Assembly (NCBI GenBank): GCA_900541235.1
Contig: UQIW01000012.1
Span: 12,457 to 76,456 of the forward strand
Direction of reading: 5' to 3'
DNA from: an uncultured Collinsella sp.
GTDB lineage: Bacteria > Actinomycetota > Coriobacteriia > Coriobacteriales > Coriobacteriaceae
Length of the DNA: 64,000 bases
The stretch's first letter is position 1. Each line of letters starts with the position of its first letter. The notes under the pieces were generated by a model. It saw nothing but the letters and a program-made list of their open reading frames with translations, was not told the DNA's origin and searched no databases. A program made the position numbers and the translations under genes. This document shows positions 1 to 10,003 of the stretch, piece after piece.

Positions 1-228
1 CGACCAGCTTCGGATCTTCGTGATGACCTCGATACCGTCAATGTCGGGAAGGCCGAGGTCGAGCATGATGAGGCTGGGGCCGTGCGACACCGCATCCATG
101 ATGGCGGCCTGGCCGTTGCAAACCTTGCTCACGACATAGCCGTGGAGGTCAAGCGCGGTCGAAACGAGGTTTTGAACGGTCGGGTCATCTTCGACCAGGA
201 GGATGCGTGGCTTAGCGGCATTATTCAT
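1..228 (-). CDS. kdpE: KdpE response regulator, N-terminal part (runs off left edge)
   Basis: Transcriptional response regulator expected to switch on kdpFABC when phosphorylated by KdpD under K+ limitation. The visible 76 residues are a receiver domain: ILLVEDDPT near the N-terminus supplies the acidic pocket and LIMLDLGLPDIDG carries the phospho-acceptor Asp. The gene continues beyond position 1, so the DNA-binding domain is not seen. The ATG at 228 lies inside the last codons of kdpD (the ATGAATAA overlap ends at 221), implying translational coupling in a kdpD-kdpE operon. KdpE identity rests on this position next to kdpD; the receiver alone would only say response regulator. Confidence 0.88.
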   Translation of the reverse strand, partial: MNNAAKPRILLVEDDPTVQNLVSTALDLHGYVVSKVCNGQAAIMDAVSHGPSLIMLDLGLPDIDGIEVITKIRSWS

Positions 229-2948
229 GAATCTCGATCTCCTCGGCGGGCAGGGTAAAACGGAAGACGGCCCCACGGGGGTGGTTGTCGCGAACTTCGA
301 TGACACCGCCATGCGCCTCCACGATGGAACGGCAGAGTGACAGCCCAAGGCCGATGCTTCGACGCGAATCCACGGGCCGCGTATTGCTTGAGGTGAAGAA
401 GCGCTCAAAGATATGAGGCTTGTCGCAGTCTGCCACACCCGGCCCATCGTCTGCGACGTCCACCACGACGAACGCACCCTCGCGACGTGCGCTGATGGTG
501 ACAGTCGAGTCCTCGGGCGTGTATTTGAAAGCGTTCATGATGAGATTCGTAAGCACCTGCATGATGAGATGGACGTCGATGCGTACCAGCAGGATGTCGT
601 CAGTGTGGTCGATGGTGACGGTACGTCCATGCGATGCTTGGGCGACATGGCTGAGGGCGGCCTCGATGACCTCGTCGATGAGCTCGGATGTTAAGTTGAG
701 GCGAATGGTGCCGTCCTTGACGCGTGTGATGGCGAGGAGGTTCTCCACGGTATCGATAAGCCAGAGGGAGTCGTCGTAGATGGCATCGGCAAGATCGCAG
801 CGTTGTTCGAGGCTGAGCTTCTCGTCACTCTTCCGAAGGATTGCCGCAGATCCGGATATAGCCGTGAGGGGTGTCCTCAAATCGTGGCCGATGGAGCGCA
901 AAAGGTTGGCGCGCAGCTGCTCGTTTTTCGCCAAGACCGCAGCCTCTTCGCGCTCTTGCGCCGCCCGATCGCTTTCGAGCGCCAAGGCGCATTCACCTAC
1001 GATAGATAGGACGATCGAATGCTCGAAGGCTTCGATCTCGCGCCCCTCCAGGGCGATACCGATGACACCGAATACCTTGTCGCCGGTGCGAACCGCGAGG
1101 TAGAGACAGCGCGCCTCAGGCAGGGTCCGCGTGCTTGCGCCCGCGCGCTTGTTGTTGGTGTAGGTCCAGGTTGCAACGGCGCGCTCGTAGTCGGTGAGCA
1201 GCGACGCGGATCGGTTTTCGGTGCCAGCGGACTCATAGAGCGCCTTGCCGAGCGTGCCGTGTTCGGCGGGGTAGAAGACCACGTCGAGTTTTAGCAGTTT
1301 GACGAGTTGGTTCATGGCGACGCGGGCGCACTCCTCCGCGCTATGGGCTTGCTGCAAGAGCTGGTTCGTTTCGAGGAGTACGCGCGTTTTGAATGCGTTC
1401 TCGGCGGATGTACGGGCGTTGTCGGCGATGCGCGCAGTTAACTCGCCGGCGACCATAGCGGTAGCGAACATGATGCCGAACGTGACCAGATAGCTTCGGT
1501 CGTAGCTGGCGAGCGAAAACAGAGGTGTGACGAAGCAGAAGTTGTAAAGCACTACAGAGAGCACGCTCGATACGATCGTGCAGATACGCCCCGTCGTGGT
1601 GACGGCGGTCAGCAGGGCCGTGAGGATATAGAGGGATATGATGCTGGAATCGGCAAATCCCAGATGGCGGAAAGCCGTGCCGATCGCCGTGGCGGCAAGA
1701 GAGAGGGCCAGCGTGCGAAGCACGTTTCGGCTGCTGGGCGGCTGCGGGGCGAGCGCATGGCGGCGTCCTTTGGGTCGGGAGGGCGGAGTCGACTGTTCTG
1801 GAATGATGTAAATGTCGAGGTTCGGGGCGAATGTTATGAGCTGTTCTACGAGAGATTTGCGGCCGAAGAGGGCCTGACGGACGCTGCTGCGCTCACCCGT
1901 GCGCCCCATGACGATCTTCGAAATACCCGACAGGCGCGCGAACTCGGAAATCTGAAACGCGATGTCGTCGCCATAGACGGTTTCCATATGTGCTCCGAGC
2001 TGCTCGGCTAGGGCGATATTGGCTGCAAGCTTGGCGCGCTCATCATCGCTCATGGCTTGCGTGCGCGGGCTCTCTACGAACAGGGCGACGAGCTCGCTGC
2101 GAAACGCTTTCGCCATGCGTGCGGCGGCACGGACGATGCGGGGATTGGTCGGCGCCGGGGAGACGCAGACTAAGATACGCTCCCTGGTGTAGTAGTCACG
2201 GTTTCCCAGCACGCGTGCGGCGTCTGTGAGGTGGCCGGTGCGATCGGCGCAGCGCGATTTCTCGGAGTGCGGTGAGGTTCTCGACGGTAAAAAAATGCTG
2301 TTGCGCTCGGTCGGCTTGTGCGGGACGGTAGACGAGGCCGGCGCGAAGGCGCTCAAGTAGGTCTTCGGGCTCTATGTCGACGAGCTCGACTTGGTCGGCA
2401 TCATCGAAGATACGGTCGGGGATTCGTTCGCTCACGACAACGCCGGTGATGGATGCAACCATGTCGTTTAGGCTCTCGATATGCTGAACGTTCACGGTCG
2501 TATAGACGTCGATGCCCGCATGTAGAAGTTCCTCGACGTCTTGATAGCGTTTGTCGTGGCGAGACCCCGGCGCATTCGTATGGGCGAGCTCGTCGACAAG
2601 GATGAGCTGAGGGGCGCGTTCGATAGCCGCATCTAGATCGAACTCGCTGAGCGCAATGCCGTTGTGCTCGATGAGTTTACAGAGCACGTTCTCAAGCCCT
2701 TGTGCAAGATGGGCAGTTGCCGGACGTTCGTGCGGCTCGATGTATCCCGCGACGACGTCGACACCTCGCCGCTTGGCGGCGTGGGCGGCTTGAAGCATTG
2801 CATAGGTTTTGCCTGTGCCAGCAGCGTAGCCAAAGAAAATCTTGAGGTGTCCCCGGCTGGTTCGAGCGTCATCGGCGACCTCGTCTTTCTCAATTGCCTT
2901 GAGGATGAGGTCTGGATTGACGCGAGTGTCCGATGCGTCGCGCTGCAT
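221..2948 (-). pseudogene. kdpD: KdpD sensor kinase, split by a frameshift at an 8-bp repeat
   Basis: Membrane K+/turgor sensor kinase for kdpFABC. The first reading frame starts at ATG 2948 (AGAAAGG upstream) and encodes the KdpD N-terminal ATP-binding region (GYAAGTGKTYAM, then LILVDELAHTNAPGSRH) up to ALREIALRR near 2255. It then runs into a stop at 2196. The second frame carries the rest: a USP-like domain (ILVCVSPAPTNPRIVRAA), four membrane segments, a GAF-like region, the H-box SIGHDLRTPLTA and the ATPase motifs DDGPGV and GLGLSLCRSIV. Adding one more copy of the octamer GCGCAGCG (2247-2254, plus strand) restores a continuous 911-residue protein reading ALRRCADRTG, close to ALRRTADR of E. 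coli KdpD. So this is either a recent slippage mutation, a switchable gene or an assembly error. Confidence 0.85.
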
Positions 2949-3192
2949 AGCGTAGCCTTTCTGAAGCGTTGTCCATGCGTGCATATGCGGCGAGGACGCC
3001 ACTGTATGCTCGCGAGGTCGAGTATAGGCGCACTGCAGCCGCAATAGTGCTTTCTACCTGCATCTTTACGGCATCTTAAGGTCGTGAGCCCCAGCCCTCA
3101 CGCCTCTTTAATCCCTAGAAGCGTTTACTGTCCCCAGACGCTTGCGAGAGCAGGCGTCCGAGACATCGGGCCGCGCGTGAAAGGGGCGGTAA
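2949..3192. promoter_or_regulatory. Divergent kdpD / kdpFABC intergenic region
   Basis: 244 bp separate the two divergent kdp transcription units. On the minus strand a TATACT hexamer (reverse of 3021-3026) could be the kdpD -10. On the plus strand an AT-rich stretch with TTTAAT lies near 3108. I could not find a convincing match to the E. coli KdpE site. The kdpF ribosome-binding site GAAAGGGG is just before 3190. Confidence 0.4.
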
Positions 3193-3279
3193 ATGAACAT
3201 CCTCATTCCCATCATCGGAGTCGTCTGCATTGGACTCCTTATCTATTACATCTACATTCTGATGAGGAGTGATTCGTAA
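3193..3279 (+). CDS. kdpF: KdpF small membrane subunit
   Basis: A 28-residue peptide that is one hydrophobic helix (MNILIPIIGVVCIGLLIYYI, then YILMRSDS). KdpF is known as a tiny lipid-facing subunit that stabilises the KdpABC complex in the cytoplasmic membrane; size, hydrophobicity and location immediately before kdpA all fit. It has its own ribosome-binding site (AAAGGGG, 8-9 nt upstream) and stops 3 nt before the kdpA ATG. Sequence similarity within KdpF is generally weak, so the assignment leans on context. Confidence 0.85.
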   Translation: MNILIPIIGVVCIGLLIYYIYILMRSDS

Positions 3280-3282
3280 ACT

Positions 3283-5106
3283 ATGGACGCTGCGATTCAG
3301 TACATCTTGTACTTTGCCGTGCTCGTCGTCCTGGCCGTTCCGCTCGGTCGGTTCATGGCCCATATCATGGATGGTGAGCATACGTTCCTGTCGCCTGTGA
3401 TTGCTCCTGTGGAGCGCGGCGTCTATCGTCTGCTTCGCATCGACGCGGCAGAGCAGATGGGGTGTAGGCGCTATCTGGCGAGCGTGCTGGTCTTTTCGGG
3501 GATCGGCCTCGTGGCTCTTGTGGCACTCCAGGCGCTTCAGTCCTTCTTGCCAGGCAATCCCCAGCACCTGCCGGGTGTGTCATTGGACCTGTCGTTCAAC
3601 ACGGCTGCTTCCTTCATAACCAACACCAACTGGCAATCCTATTCCGGTGAGACCACCCTGTCCTACCTTGTGCAGTTCATGGGCCTCACCGTGCAGAACT
3701 TCGTTTCCGCTGGCACCGGTATCGCGGTCATGTTCGCGCTGATCCGCGGCTTCCGTCAGGTCAAGGAGCAGGGTCTAGGTTCCTTCTGGGTCGACCTCAC
3801 CCGCACCGTCCTGTATGTGCTCATCCCGCTGAACCTCGTGTTCGGCATCTGCCTGGCTGCCGGTGGCGTCATCTCCAACTTCCAGCCGGCTCAGAAGGCT
3901 GAGCTCGTAGAGCCCGTCGCTGTTCAGCCTAATGCAGACGGCGGCTGGAGCGTCATCGACGGCGCCCAGATCGAGGGCGACGCGGTCAAGGTCGACGGCA
4001 AGGTTGTCGAGGGCGCGCGCGTGGTCACCGAGCAGTTCCTGCCCCAGGGTCCCGCGGCTCCCCAGGTCGCCATCAAGCAGTCCGGCACCAACGGAGGCGG
4101 CTTCTTCGGCGTGAACTCCGCCCATCCGTATGAGAACCCCAGTGCCTTCACCAACATCATCGAGATGACCAGCCTGCTGCTGATCCCGGCCGCCTGTTGC
4201 TTCACCTTCGGTATCGGCGTCAAGAACACCAAGCAGGGCAAGGCCATCTTTGCCGCCATGTTCATCCTGCTGGTGATCTTCACCGGCATCATCGCCGTCA
4301 ACGAGCATGCGGGCACCCCGCAGCTGGCCGATGGCGGAGCGGTCAATATCGAGATGACCGACGGCCAGGCCGGCGGCAACATGGAGGGCAAGGAGAGCCG
4401 CTTTGGCATCGCCTCCTCTTCCACCTGGTCCGCTTTCACGACGGCTGCTTCCAACGGCTCGGTTAACTCCATGCACGACTCCTACACCCCGCTGGGCGGT
4501 TTTGTCCAGATGCTCCAGATTGCTCTGGGCGAGGTCGTCTTCGGCGGCGTGGGCTGCGGCCTGTACGGCATGATCGGCTTCGCCATCCTCACAGTGTTCA
4601 TCGCCGGCCTCATGGTCGGACGCACGCCTGAGTTCCTGGGCAAGAAGATCGAGCCGGGCGAGATGCGCTGGGCGGTTGTCCTGTGCTTGGCAACTCCGTT
4701 TGCCATTCTGGTGTGCTCGGCCATCGCCTGCATGGTGCCCGGTCTTGCCGACCAGCTCAACAACGGTGGCGCGCACGGCTTCTCCGAGGTGCTGTATGCC
4801 TTCACCTCATGCGGCGGCAACAACGGCTCGGCGTTTGCAGGCATGAACTGCAACATTCCCTGGATCAACGTCATGCTCGGCCTCGAGACGCTGTTCGCCC
4901 GCTTCATGCCCATCATCGGTACGCTGGCTATCGCCGGCTCGCTGGCCAAGAAGGGTAAGGTCGCCGAGAGCGCCGGTACCCTGTCTACCACCAACGGCAT
5001 GTTCGTATTCCTGCTCGTGTTCATCGTTCTGCTGATCGGTGCCCTGAGCTTCTTCCCGGCCCTGGCGCTTGGCCCCGTTGCCGAGTTCTTCCAGATGATT
5101 GCGTAA
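3283..5106 (+). CDS. kdpA: Potassium-transporting ATPase subunit KdpA
   Basis: Channel-like K+-binding subunit of the KdpFABC pump, 607 residues with about ten membrane helices. The pore-loop signatures are visible: FNTAASFITNTNWQSYSGE, the loop GTNGGGFFGVNSAHPYENP, and FTSCGGNNGSAFAG. It is somewhat longer than the usual ~560 residues; the extra length lies in two external loops (about residues 205-265 and 340-370), which are Gly/Asp/Glu-rich. The start is ATG 3283, 3 nt after kdpF. The gene ends at 5106, 16 nt before the chosen kdpB start, consistent with one operon. Confidence 0.97.
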   Translation: MDAAIQYILYFAVLVVLAVPLGRFMAHIMDGEHTFLSPVIAPVERGVYRLLRIDAAEQMGCRRYLASVLVFSGIGLVALVALQALQSFLPGNPQHLPGVSLDLSFNTAASFITNTNWQSYSGETTLSYLVQFMGLTVQNFVSAGTGIAVMFALIRGFRQVKEQGLGSFWVDLTRTVLYVLIPLNLVFGICLAAGGVISNFQPAQKAELVEPVAVQPNADGGWSVIDGAQIEGDAVKVDGKVVEGARVVTEQFLPQGPAAPQVAIKQSGTNGGGFFGVNSAHPYENPSAFTNIIEMTSLLLIPAACCFTFGIGVKNTKQGKAIFAAMFILLVIFTGIIAVNEHAGTPQLADGGAVNIEMTDGQAGGNMEGKESRFGIASSSTWSAFTTAASNGSVNSMHDSYTPLGGFVQMLQIALGEVVFGGVGCGLYGMIGFAILTVFIAGLMVGRTPEFLGKKIEPGEMRWAVVLCLATPFAILVCSAIACMVPGLADQLNNGGAHGFSEVLYAFTSCGGNNGSAFAGMNCNIPWINVMLGLETLFARFMPIIGTLAIAGSLAKKGKVAESAGTLSTTNGMFVFLLVFIVLLIGALSFFPALALGPVAEFFQMIA

Positions 5107-5122
5107 AGGAGGGCGCAGATTT

Positions 5123-7177
5123 ATGACTATGCAAAAAGACATGATGGGCCGCGCGGTCCGCGACTCGTTTGCCAAGCTGGATCCTCGCGTCCAGATTCAA
5201 AACCCGGTCATGTTCCTGGTGTGGCTTTCCGCCGTCATGACCTCCGTCCTGGCCGTCGCTTCCATTTTCGGTGTGCAGGACGCGGGTGTGCCCACCTACT
5301 ATGTGGTCGCCATCGCGGTCATTCTGTGGCTCACCGACCTGTTCTCGAACTTCGCCGAGGCGCTTGCCGAGGGCCGCGGTAAGGCCCAGGCCGATTCCCT
5401 GCGTGCGGCCAAGAAGGATGTCGAGGCCCATCGCATCGAGTCCGTTGAGGACAAGGAGCACTTCACCGTCGTTCCCGGCACCGAGCTCACGCGCGGCGAC
5501 CTGGTGATCGTACGCGCCGGCGAGCAGATTCCCGGCGACGGCGACGTCATCGAGGGTGCTGCTTCCGTTGACGAGTCCGCCATCACCGGCGAGTCCGCCC
5601 CCGTAGTCCGCGAGGCCGGCGGCGACCGCTCTGCCGTTACCGGCGGTACCACGGTGCTGTCCGACTGGATCATCGTCAAGATTTCCAGTGAGCCCGGCCA
5701 GAGCTTCCTGGACAAGATGATCGCGATGGTCGAGGGTGCCGCGCGCAAGAAGACCCCTAATGAGATCGCTCTGGAGATCTTCCTGGTGGCCCTCTCCATC
5801 GTCTTTATCCTGGTCACGCTGGCCCTGTATTGTTACTCCTGCTTCTCGGTCGGTCTTAACGACATGGTCAACCCCACGGCCGTGACCACGCTCGTGGCGC
5901 TGCTCGTGTGCCTGGCTCCCACTACCATCGGCGCCCTTCTGTCCGCCATCGGCATCGCCGGCATGAGCCGTCTGAACGAGGCCAACGTGCTGGCCATGTC
6001 CGGCCGCGCCATCGAGGCCGCCGGCGACGTCGACATCCTCATGCTCGACAAGACCGGCACCATCACCCTGGGTAACCGCCAAGCCGCCGAGTTCATCCCG
6101 GTCGACGGCATCGATCCCGCGGAGCTGGCCGATGCCGCCCAGCTTTCCTCGCTGGCCGACGAGACCCCCGAAGGCCGTTCCATCGTCGTGCTCGCCAAGG
6201 AGCATTTCGGTCTGCGCGGCCGCACACTCGAGGATAAGGGTATGGAGTTCATCCCCTTCACCGCGGCGACCCGCATGTCCGGTGTGAACTACGAGGGCAA
6301 TGAGATCCGCAAGGGCGCTGCCGATTCCGTGCGCACCTATGTGGAGGCAGCCGGCGGCGTGTTCTCCCAGGAGTGCGACGAGGCCGTCGAGCGCATCGCC
6401 AAGGCCGGCGGCACCCCGCTGGTCGTGACCAAGAACTGCCGCGTGCTGGGCGTTGTGTACCTCAAGGACATCATCAAGTCCGGCGTTAAGGAGAAGTTCG
6501 CCGACCTGCGCAAGATGGGCATCAAGACCATCATGGTGACGGGCGACAACCCGCTCACCGCCGCGGCAATCGCCGCCGAGGCCGGCGTTGACGACTTCCT
6601 GGCCGAGGCCACCCCTGAAGGCAAGCTCGAGAAGATCCGCGAGTTCCAGCGTGAGGGGCACCTGGTCGCCATGACCGGCGACGGCACCAACGACGCGCCC
6701 GCTCTGGCCCAGGCCGACGTCGCCGTGGCCATGAACACGGGCACCCAGGCTGCCAAGGAGGCCGGCAACATGGTCGACCTCGACTCCAGCCCCACCAAGC
6801 TCATCGAGGTCGTGCGTATCGGCAAGCAGCTGCTCATGACCCGCGGTTCGCTCACGACCTTCTCGGTGGCCAACGACATGGCGAAGTACTTCGCTATCAT
6901 CCCGGCCCTGTTCTCGCCGATCTACCCCGGGTTGGACGCCCTCAACATCCTCGGTCTGGCAAGCCCGCTGTCCGCGGTTCTTTCGGCCATCATCTATAAC
7001 GCGCTCGTTATCGTCGCGCTGATCCCGGCCGCGCTGAAGGGCGTTAAGTACCGCGAGGTCCCGTCCGGACAGCTGCTGACCCACAACCTGCTCGTGTGGG
7101 GTCTGGGCGGCATCGTTGCCCCGTTCGTATTCATCAAGCTCATCGACATGCTGCTCGCGTTCTGCGGCATTATGTAA
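5123..7177 (+). CDS. kdpB: Potassium-transporting ATPase subunit KdpB (P-type ATPase)
   Basis: Catalytic subunit, 684 residues, hydrolysing ATP to drive K+ import with KdpA. The phosphorylation motif MLDKTGTITLGN places the acceptor Asp at residue 309; TGES, MVTGDNPLTA and the hinge motif MTGDGTNDAPALAQADV are all intact. The start at ATG 5123 is preferred over the frame's upstream codons because AAAGGAGGG (5105-5112) sits at proper distance and translation then begins MTMQKDMMG. It is followed by kdpC after 12 nt. All residues expected for activity are present, so the pump should work even though kdpD is broken here. Confidence 0.97.
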   Translation: MTMQKDMMGRAVRDSFAKLDPRVQIQNPVMFLVWLSAVMTSVLAVASIFGVQDAGVPTYYVVAIAVILWLTDLFSNFAEALAEGRGKAQADSLRAAKKDVEAHRIESVEDKEHFTVVPGTELTRGDLVIVRAGEQIPGDGDVIEGAASVDESAITGESAPVVREAGGDRSAVTGGTTVLSDWIIVKISSEPGQSFLDKMIAMVEGAARKKTPNEIALEIFLVALSIVFILVTLALYCYSCFSVGLNDMVNPTAVTTLVALLVCLAPTTIGALLSAIGIAGMSRLNEANVLAMSGRAIEAAGDVDILMLDKTGTITLGNRQAAEFIPVDGIDPAELADAAQLSSLADETPEGRSIVVLAKEHFGLRGRTLEDKGMEFIPFTAATRMSGVNYEGNEIRKGAADSVRTYVEAAGGVFSQECDEAVERIAKAGGTPLVVTKNCRVLGVVYLKDIIKSGVKEKFADLRKMGIKTIMVTGDNPLTAAAIAAEAGVDDFLAEATPEGKLEKIREFQREGHLVAMTGDGTNDAPALAQADVAVAMNTGTQAAKEAGNMVDLDSSPTKLIEVVRIGKQLLMTRGSLTTFSVANDMAKYFAIIPALFSPIYPGLDALNILGLASPLSAVLSAIIYNALVIVALIPAALKGVKYREVPSGQLLTHNLLVWGLGGIVAPFVFIKLIDMLLAFCGIM

Positions 7178-7189
7178 GTGGAGGTTTGT

Positions 7190-7780
7190 ATGTTCAAAGG
7201 TGTTGCATCGCGCGCACTGGGCGTGTTCGCGCTGTTTACCGTTGTCTGCGGCCTGGGCTATACGCTCGTCGTGACCGGCATCGCCCAGGTTGCGTTCCCG
7301 TATCAGGCGAACGGTTCGCTCATCAAGGTCGACGACAAGATTGTGGGCTCCGAGCTGATCGGCCAGAACTTCGAGGATGAGGACCACATGTGGGGCCGCA
7401 TCCAGAACGTGACTATCGTCGAGGGGGAGGACGGCGGGCTCATGGCCTACGGCACCCCGTCCAATTTGTCCCCGGCGAGTGAGGAGTACCGGCAGCTTGT
7501 GGACGCGCGCGTCGAGAAGATTCGCGCCTTCAACCCCGATGCCGGCATGGATGCCGTGCCCGTCGACCTGGTGACGTGTTCCGGCTCAGGGCTCGACCCC
7601 GATATCTCTCCCGATGCCGCCGAGTACCAGGTACCGCGCCTGGCGAAGGCCACGGGCAAGAGCGAAGGCGAGGTGCGCGAGATCATCGCCCAGTGCACCA
7701 AGGGCCGATTCCTGGGCGTGTTCGGCGAGCCCACGGTCAACGTGCTCAAGGTGAACCTTATGCTGGACGGCGCGCTGTAG
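7190..7780 (+). CDS. kdpC: Potassium-transporting ATPase subunit KdpC
   Basis: Single-span accessory subunit (196 residues) that assists ATP binding by KdpB. One N-terminal helix (about residues 8-30, ALGVFALFTVVCGLGYTLVV) is followed by a periplasm-type domain with the family features VKSELIGQNF-like GSELIGQNFEDE, CSGSGLDPDISPDAAEYQVPRLA and FGEPTVNVLKVNLML. ATG 7190 is chosen over an earlier in-frame GTG at 7178 because GGAGGT (7180-7185) is its ribosome-binding site. Last gene of the kdp operon; hairpins follow. Confidence 0.96.
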   Translation: MFKGVASRALGVFALFTVVCGLGYTLVVTGIAQVAFPYQANGSLIKVDDKIVGSELIGQNFEDEDHMWGRIQNVTIVEGEDGGLMAYGTPSNLSPASEEYRQLVDARVEKIRAFNPDAGMDAVPVDLVTCSGSGLDPDISPDAAEYQVPRLAKATGKSEGEVREIIAQCTKGRFLGVFGEPTVNVLKVNLMLDGAL

Positions 7781-7783
7781 GTG

Positions 7784-7840
7784 AGGGAGTGGCGGATGAG
7801 GGCATGACTGACTATCTGAGCCCTCAATTCCACTCCGCCC
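7784..7840 (+). terminator. Imperfect hairpin after kdpC
   Basis: GAGTGG and GAGGGC arms pair with GCCCTC and CCACTC across a short loop, directly behind kdpC. There is no U-tract, so it may act together with the next inverted repeat. Confidence 0.4.
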
Positions 7841-7843
7841 ATC

Positions 7844-7915
7844 AGTTGCGGTGGAATACGGACTGTTTTGCCTGTCAAAAGCCTCATCTACTCCGTATTC
7901 CACCGCAACTTTTTT
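7844..7915 (+). repeat. Inverted repeat with AGTTGCGGTGGAATA arms, copy A; terminator-like
   Basis: A perfect 19-bp inverted repeat (7844-7862 and 7892-7910) encloses a ~29-nt loop and is followed by six T residues on the plus strand, so it would work as a kdp operon terminator. The outer 15 bp of the arms are identical to those of a second copy at 11701-11767, while the stem tips differ in both arms in a base-pair-preserving way. Confidence 0.75.
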
Positions 7916-8028
7916 GTGAGGGTCGGGATTGAAGGTGGGGAGTGCGAGCGAGTGCGAATGCAGCGGATACTGATACAATAGGTACGTTAGCAACTGCCGC
8001 CGAGCGGCTCAAACGAAAGGAACCCTGT

Positions 8029-9978
8029 ATGGAGTCATCCGCCTACCCGATGCTCTTTAGCCCGATCAAGGTCGGTACGACCGAGGTCAAGAACCGCGTC
8101 TTTATGCCGCCGGTGTCCACGAACCTGGCCGATCATGGCTATGTGACCGACGATTTGGTCGATCATTACCGTGCCCGCGCCAAGGGCGGCGTGGGCCTGA
8201 TCATCACCGAGGTCGTGACGGTCGAGCCCACCTATACCTATCTGCCGGGTGACATGTGCTGCTACGACGATACGTTTATCCCCGGCTGGGAAAAGCTCGC
8301 CGCGGCCGTCCACGAGTACGGCTGCAAGATCATGCCGCAGCTCTTCCACCCCGCTTACATGGCCTTTAACATTCCGGGCACGCCGCGCCTGATCGCTCCG
8401 TCTTTTGTGGGCCCGTCCTATGCCCGCGAGGCACCGCGCCCCATCACGGTCGACGAGATTCACGAGCTCACGCATCAGTTTGGCGACGCTGCCGTTCGTA
8501 TGCAGAAGGCTGGCGTCGATGGCGTTGAAGTCCATGCGGCACACGCCCACGGCATGCTCGGCGGCTTTTTGACTCCGCTCTACAACAAGCGTACCGACGA
8601 GTATGGTGGCTCGCTCGACGCCCGTATGCGCTTTTTGCTCGAGGTCATCGCCGAGATTCGTGAGCGCTGCGGCAAGGACTTCATCATCGACGTTCGTATC
8701 TCGGGCGATGAGTACACCGATGGCGGCCTGACCCTCAACGACATGATCTATGTCTCGCGTCGCTTGGAGAAGGCCGGCGTCGACATGATTCACGTGTCGG
8801 GCGGTACCACCATCAAGCGCGGCTCCGCAATTCCCGCCGCCGGTACCCAGCAGGCCTCGCATGCCGCCTGCTCGCGCGAGATCAAAAAGCACGTCAACAT
8901 TCCCGTCGCCACCGTCGGTCGCATTAACGAGGCCTGGATCGCCGAGGAGCTGATCGAGGACGGCGCTGCCGACATCTGCATGATGGGCCGCGCCAATCTG
9001 TGCGATGCCGAGTTCTGCAATAAGGCCGCTGCCGGCAACGCCGACGATATCCGCCCCTGCATTGGCTGCCTGCGCTGCCTGAACGGCATTATGTTTGGCA
9101 AGCGTATCTCCTGCACCGTCAACCCCGATGTTGAGCGCGACGAGGCCGGTTACGAGCCTGCCGCCGAGGCCAAGAACGTACTGGTTGTGGGCGCTGGTCC
9201 TGCGGGCATGGAGGCGGCGTTCATTGCCGCCAAGCGCGGCCACAACGTGGTGCTCGTGGACAAGCAGGACGAACCGGGCGGCGAGATGCGCATCGCGGCC
9301 GTTCCGCCGGCAAAGCAGGAGCTCACCCGCGTGATCAAGTATCAGTACCGTCGTCTGGCCGAGGCGGGCGTGAAGTGCATATTTGGCACCGAGCTTACTG
9401 CCGAGGACATTCAGCGTGACTACGCGGGCTACGAGGTTGTCCTGGCTTATGGCGCCGAGCCCATCGCTCCGGCTTTCATGCAGGGCTTTAAGCAGGTTAT
9501 GACGGCTGACGACCTGCTGGGTGGCAAGGCTTTCCCGGGCAAGAAGATCGTCATTGTGGGCGGCGGCACCGTTGGCTGCGAGACGGCAGATTATCTGGCT
9601 CCGCTGGTCAACGACCTGTCGCCGGCCAATCGCGATGTCACCGTTATCGAGATGACCAAGACGCTCGCCGCCAACGAGGGCGGCGCCGGTCGCGCGGTGC
9701 TCATCACGCGCATGCTCTCAAAGGGCGTCCACGTGCTGACCGAGGCCAAGGTGACCGAGATTACCGAGGACGCCATCAGCTACGAGAAGGATGGCGAGGT
9801 CCACACCATCGCCGATGCCGATACGCTGGTGCTTGCCATGGGCTATCGTCCCAATACCAAGTTGGCCGACGACCTTGCCGCTGCCGGTGTTGCCACCCAC
9901 GTGTTGGGTGACGCCAACAAGTGCGGCAACATTCGCGACGCCATCGGCGACGGCTACAAGGTTGCCTGCGAACTCTAG
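8029..9978 (+). CDS. NADH:flavin oxidoreductase, OYE/2,4-dienoyl-CoA reductase-like, with Fe-S site
   Basis: A 649-residue enoate-reductase-type enzyme. The N-terminal half is an FMN-binding TIM barrel (VKNRVFMPPVSTNL; VDGVEVHAAHAHGMLGGFL; YGGSLDARMRFLLEV). Around residues 344-363 Cys residues in CIGCLRCLN plus a later ISCTVNP Cys fit the 4Fe-4S ligands of this family. The C-terminal half has FAD/NAD Rossmann motifs (VLVVGAGPAGMEAAF and KIVIVGGGTVGCETADYL). Such enzymes reduce activated double bonds, including steroid and bile-acid intermediates in gut bacteria, but the substrate cannot be read from the sequence. ATG 8029 is chosen for its AAAGGA site. It appears monocistronic. Confidence 0.9.
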   Translation: MESSAYPMLFSPIKVGTTEVKNRVFMPPVSTNLADHGYVTDDLVDHYRARAKGGVGLIITEVVTVEPTYTYLPGDMCCYDDTFIPGWEKLAAAVHEYGCKIMPQLFHPAYMAFNIPGTPRLIAPSFVGPSYAREAPRPITVDEIHELTHQFGDAAVRMQKAGVDGVEVHAAHAHGMLGGFLTPLYNKRTDEYGGSLDARMRFLLEVIAEIRERCGKDFIIDVRISGDEYTDGGLTLNDMIYVSRRLEKAGVDMIHVSGGTTIKRGSAIPAAGTQQASHAACSREIKKHVNIPVATVGRINEAWIAEELIEDGAADICMMGRANLCDAEFCNKAAAGNADDIRPCIGCLRCLNGIMFGKRISCTVNPDVERDEAGYEPAAEAKNVLVVGAGPAGMEAAFIAAKRGHNVVLVDKQDEPGGEMRIAAVPPAKQELTRVIKYQYRRLAEAGVKCIFGTELTAEDIQRDYAGYEVVLAYGAEPIAPAFMQGFKQVMTADDLLGGKAFPGKKIVIVGGGTVGCETADYLAPLVNDLSPANRDVTVIEMTKTLAANEGGAGRAVLITRMLSKGVHVLTEAKVTEITEDAISYEKDGEVHTIADADTLVLAMGYRPNTKLADDLAAAGVATHVLGDANKCGNIRDAIGDGYKVACEL

Positions 9979-10003
9979 TCAACCCCTTTGCACCAATCGA
10001 TTG

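Noticed and set aside
7178..7189. GTG start for kdpC
   Set aside because: It lies upstream of and overlaps the GGAGGT ribosome-binding site that serves ATG 7190.
5021..7387. 788-codon open frame on the minus strand opposite kdpB/kdpC
   Set aside because: His/Gly/Asp/Leu-rich low-complexity translation produced by GC-rich codons of the real kdpB and kdpC genes; no domain, no ribosome-binding site.
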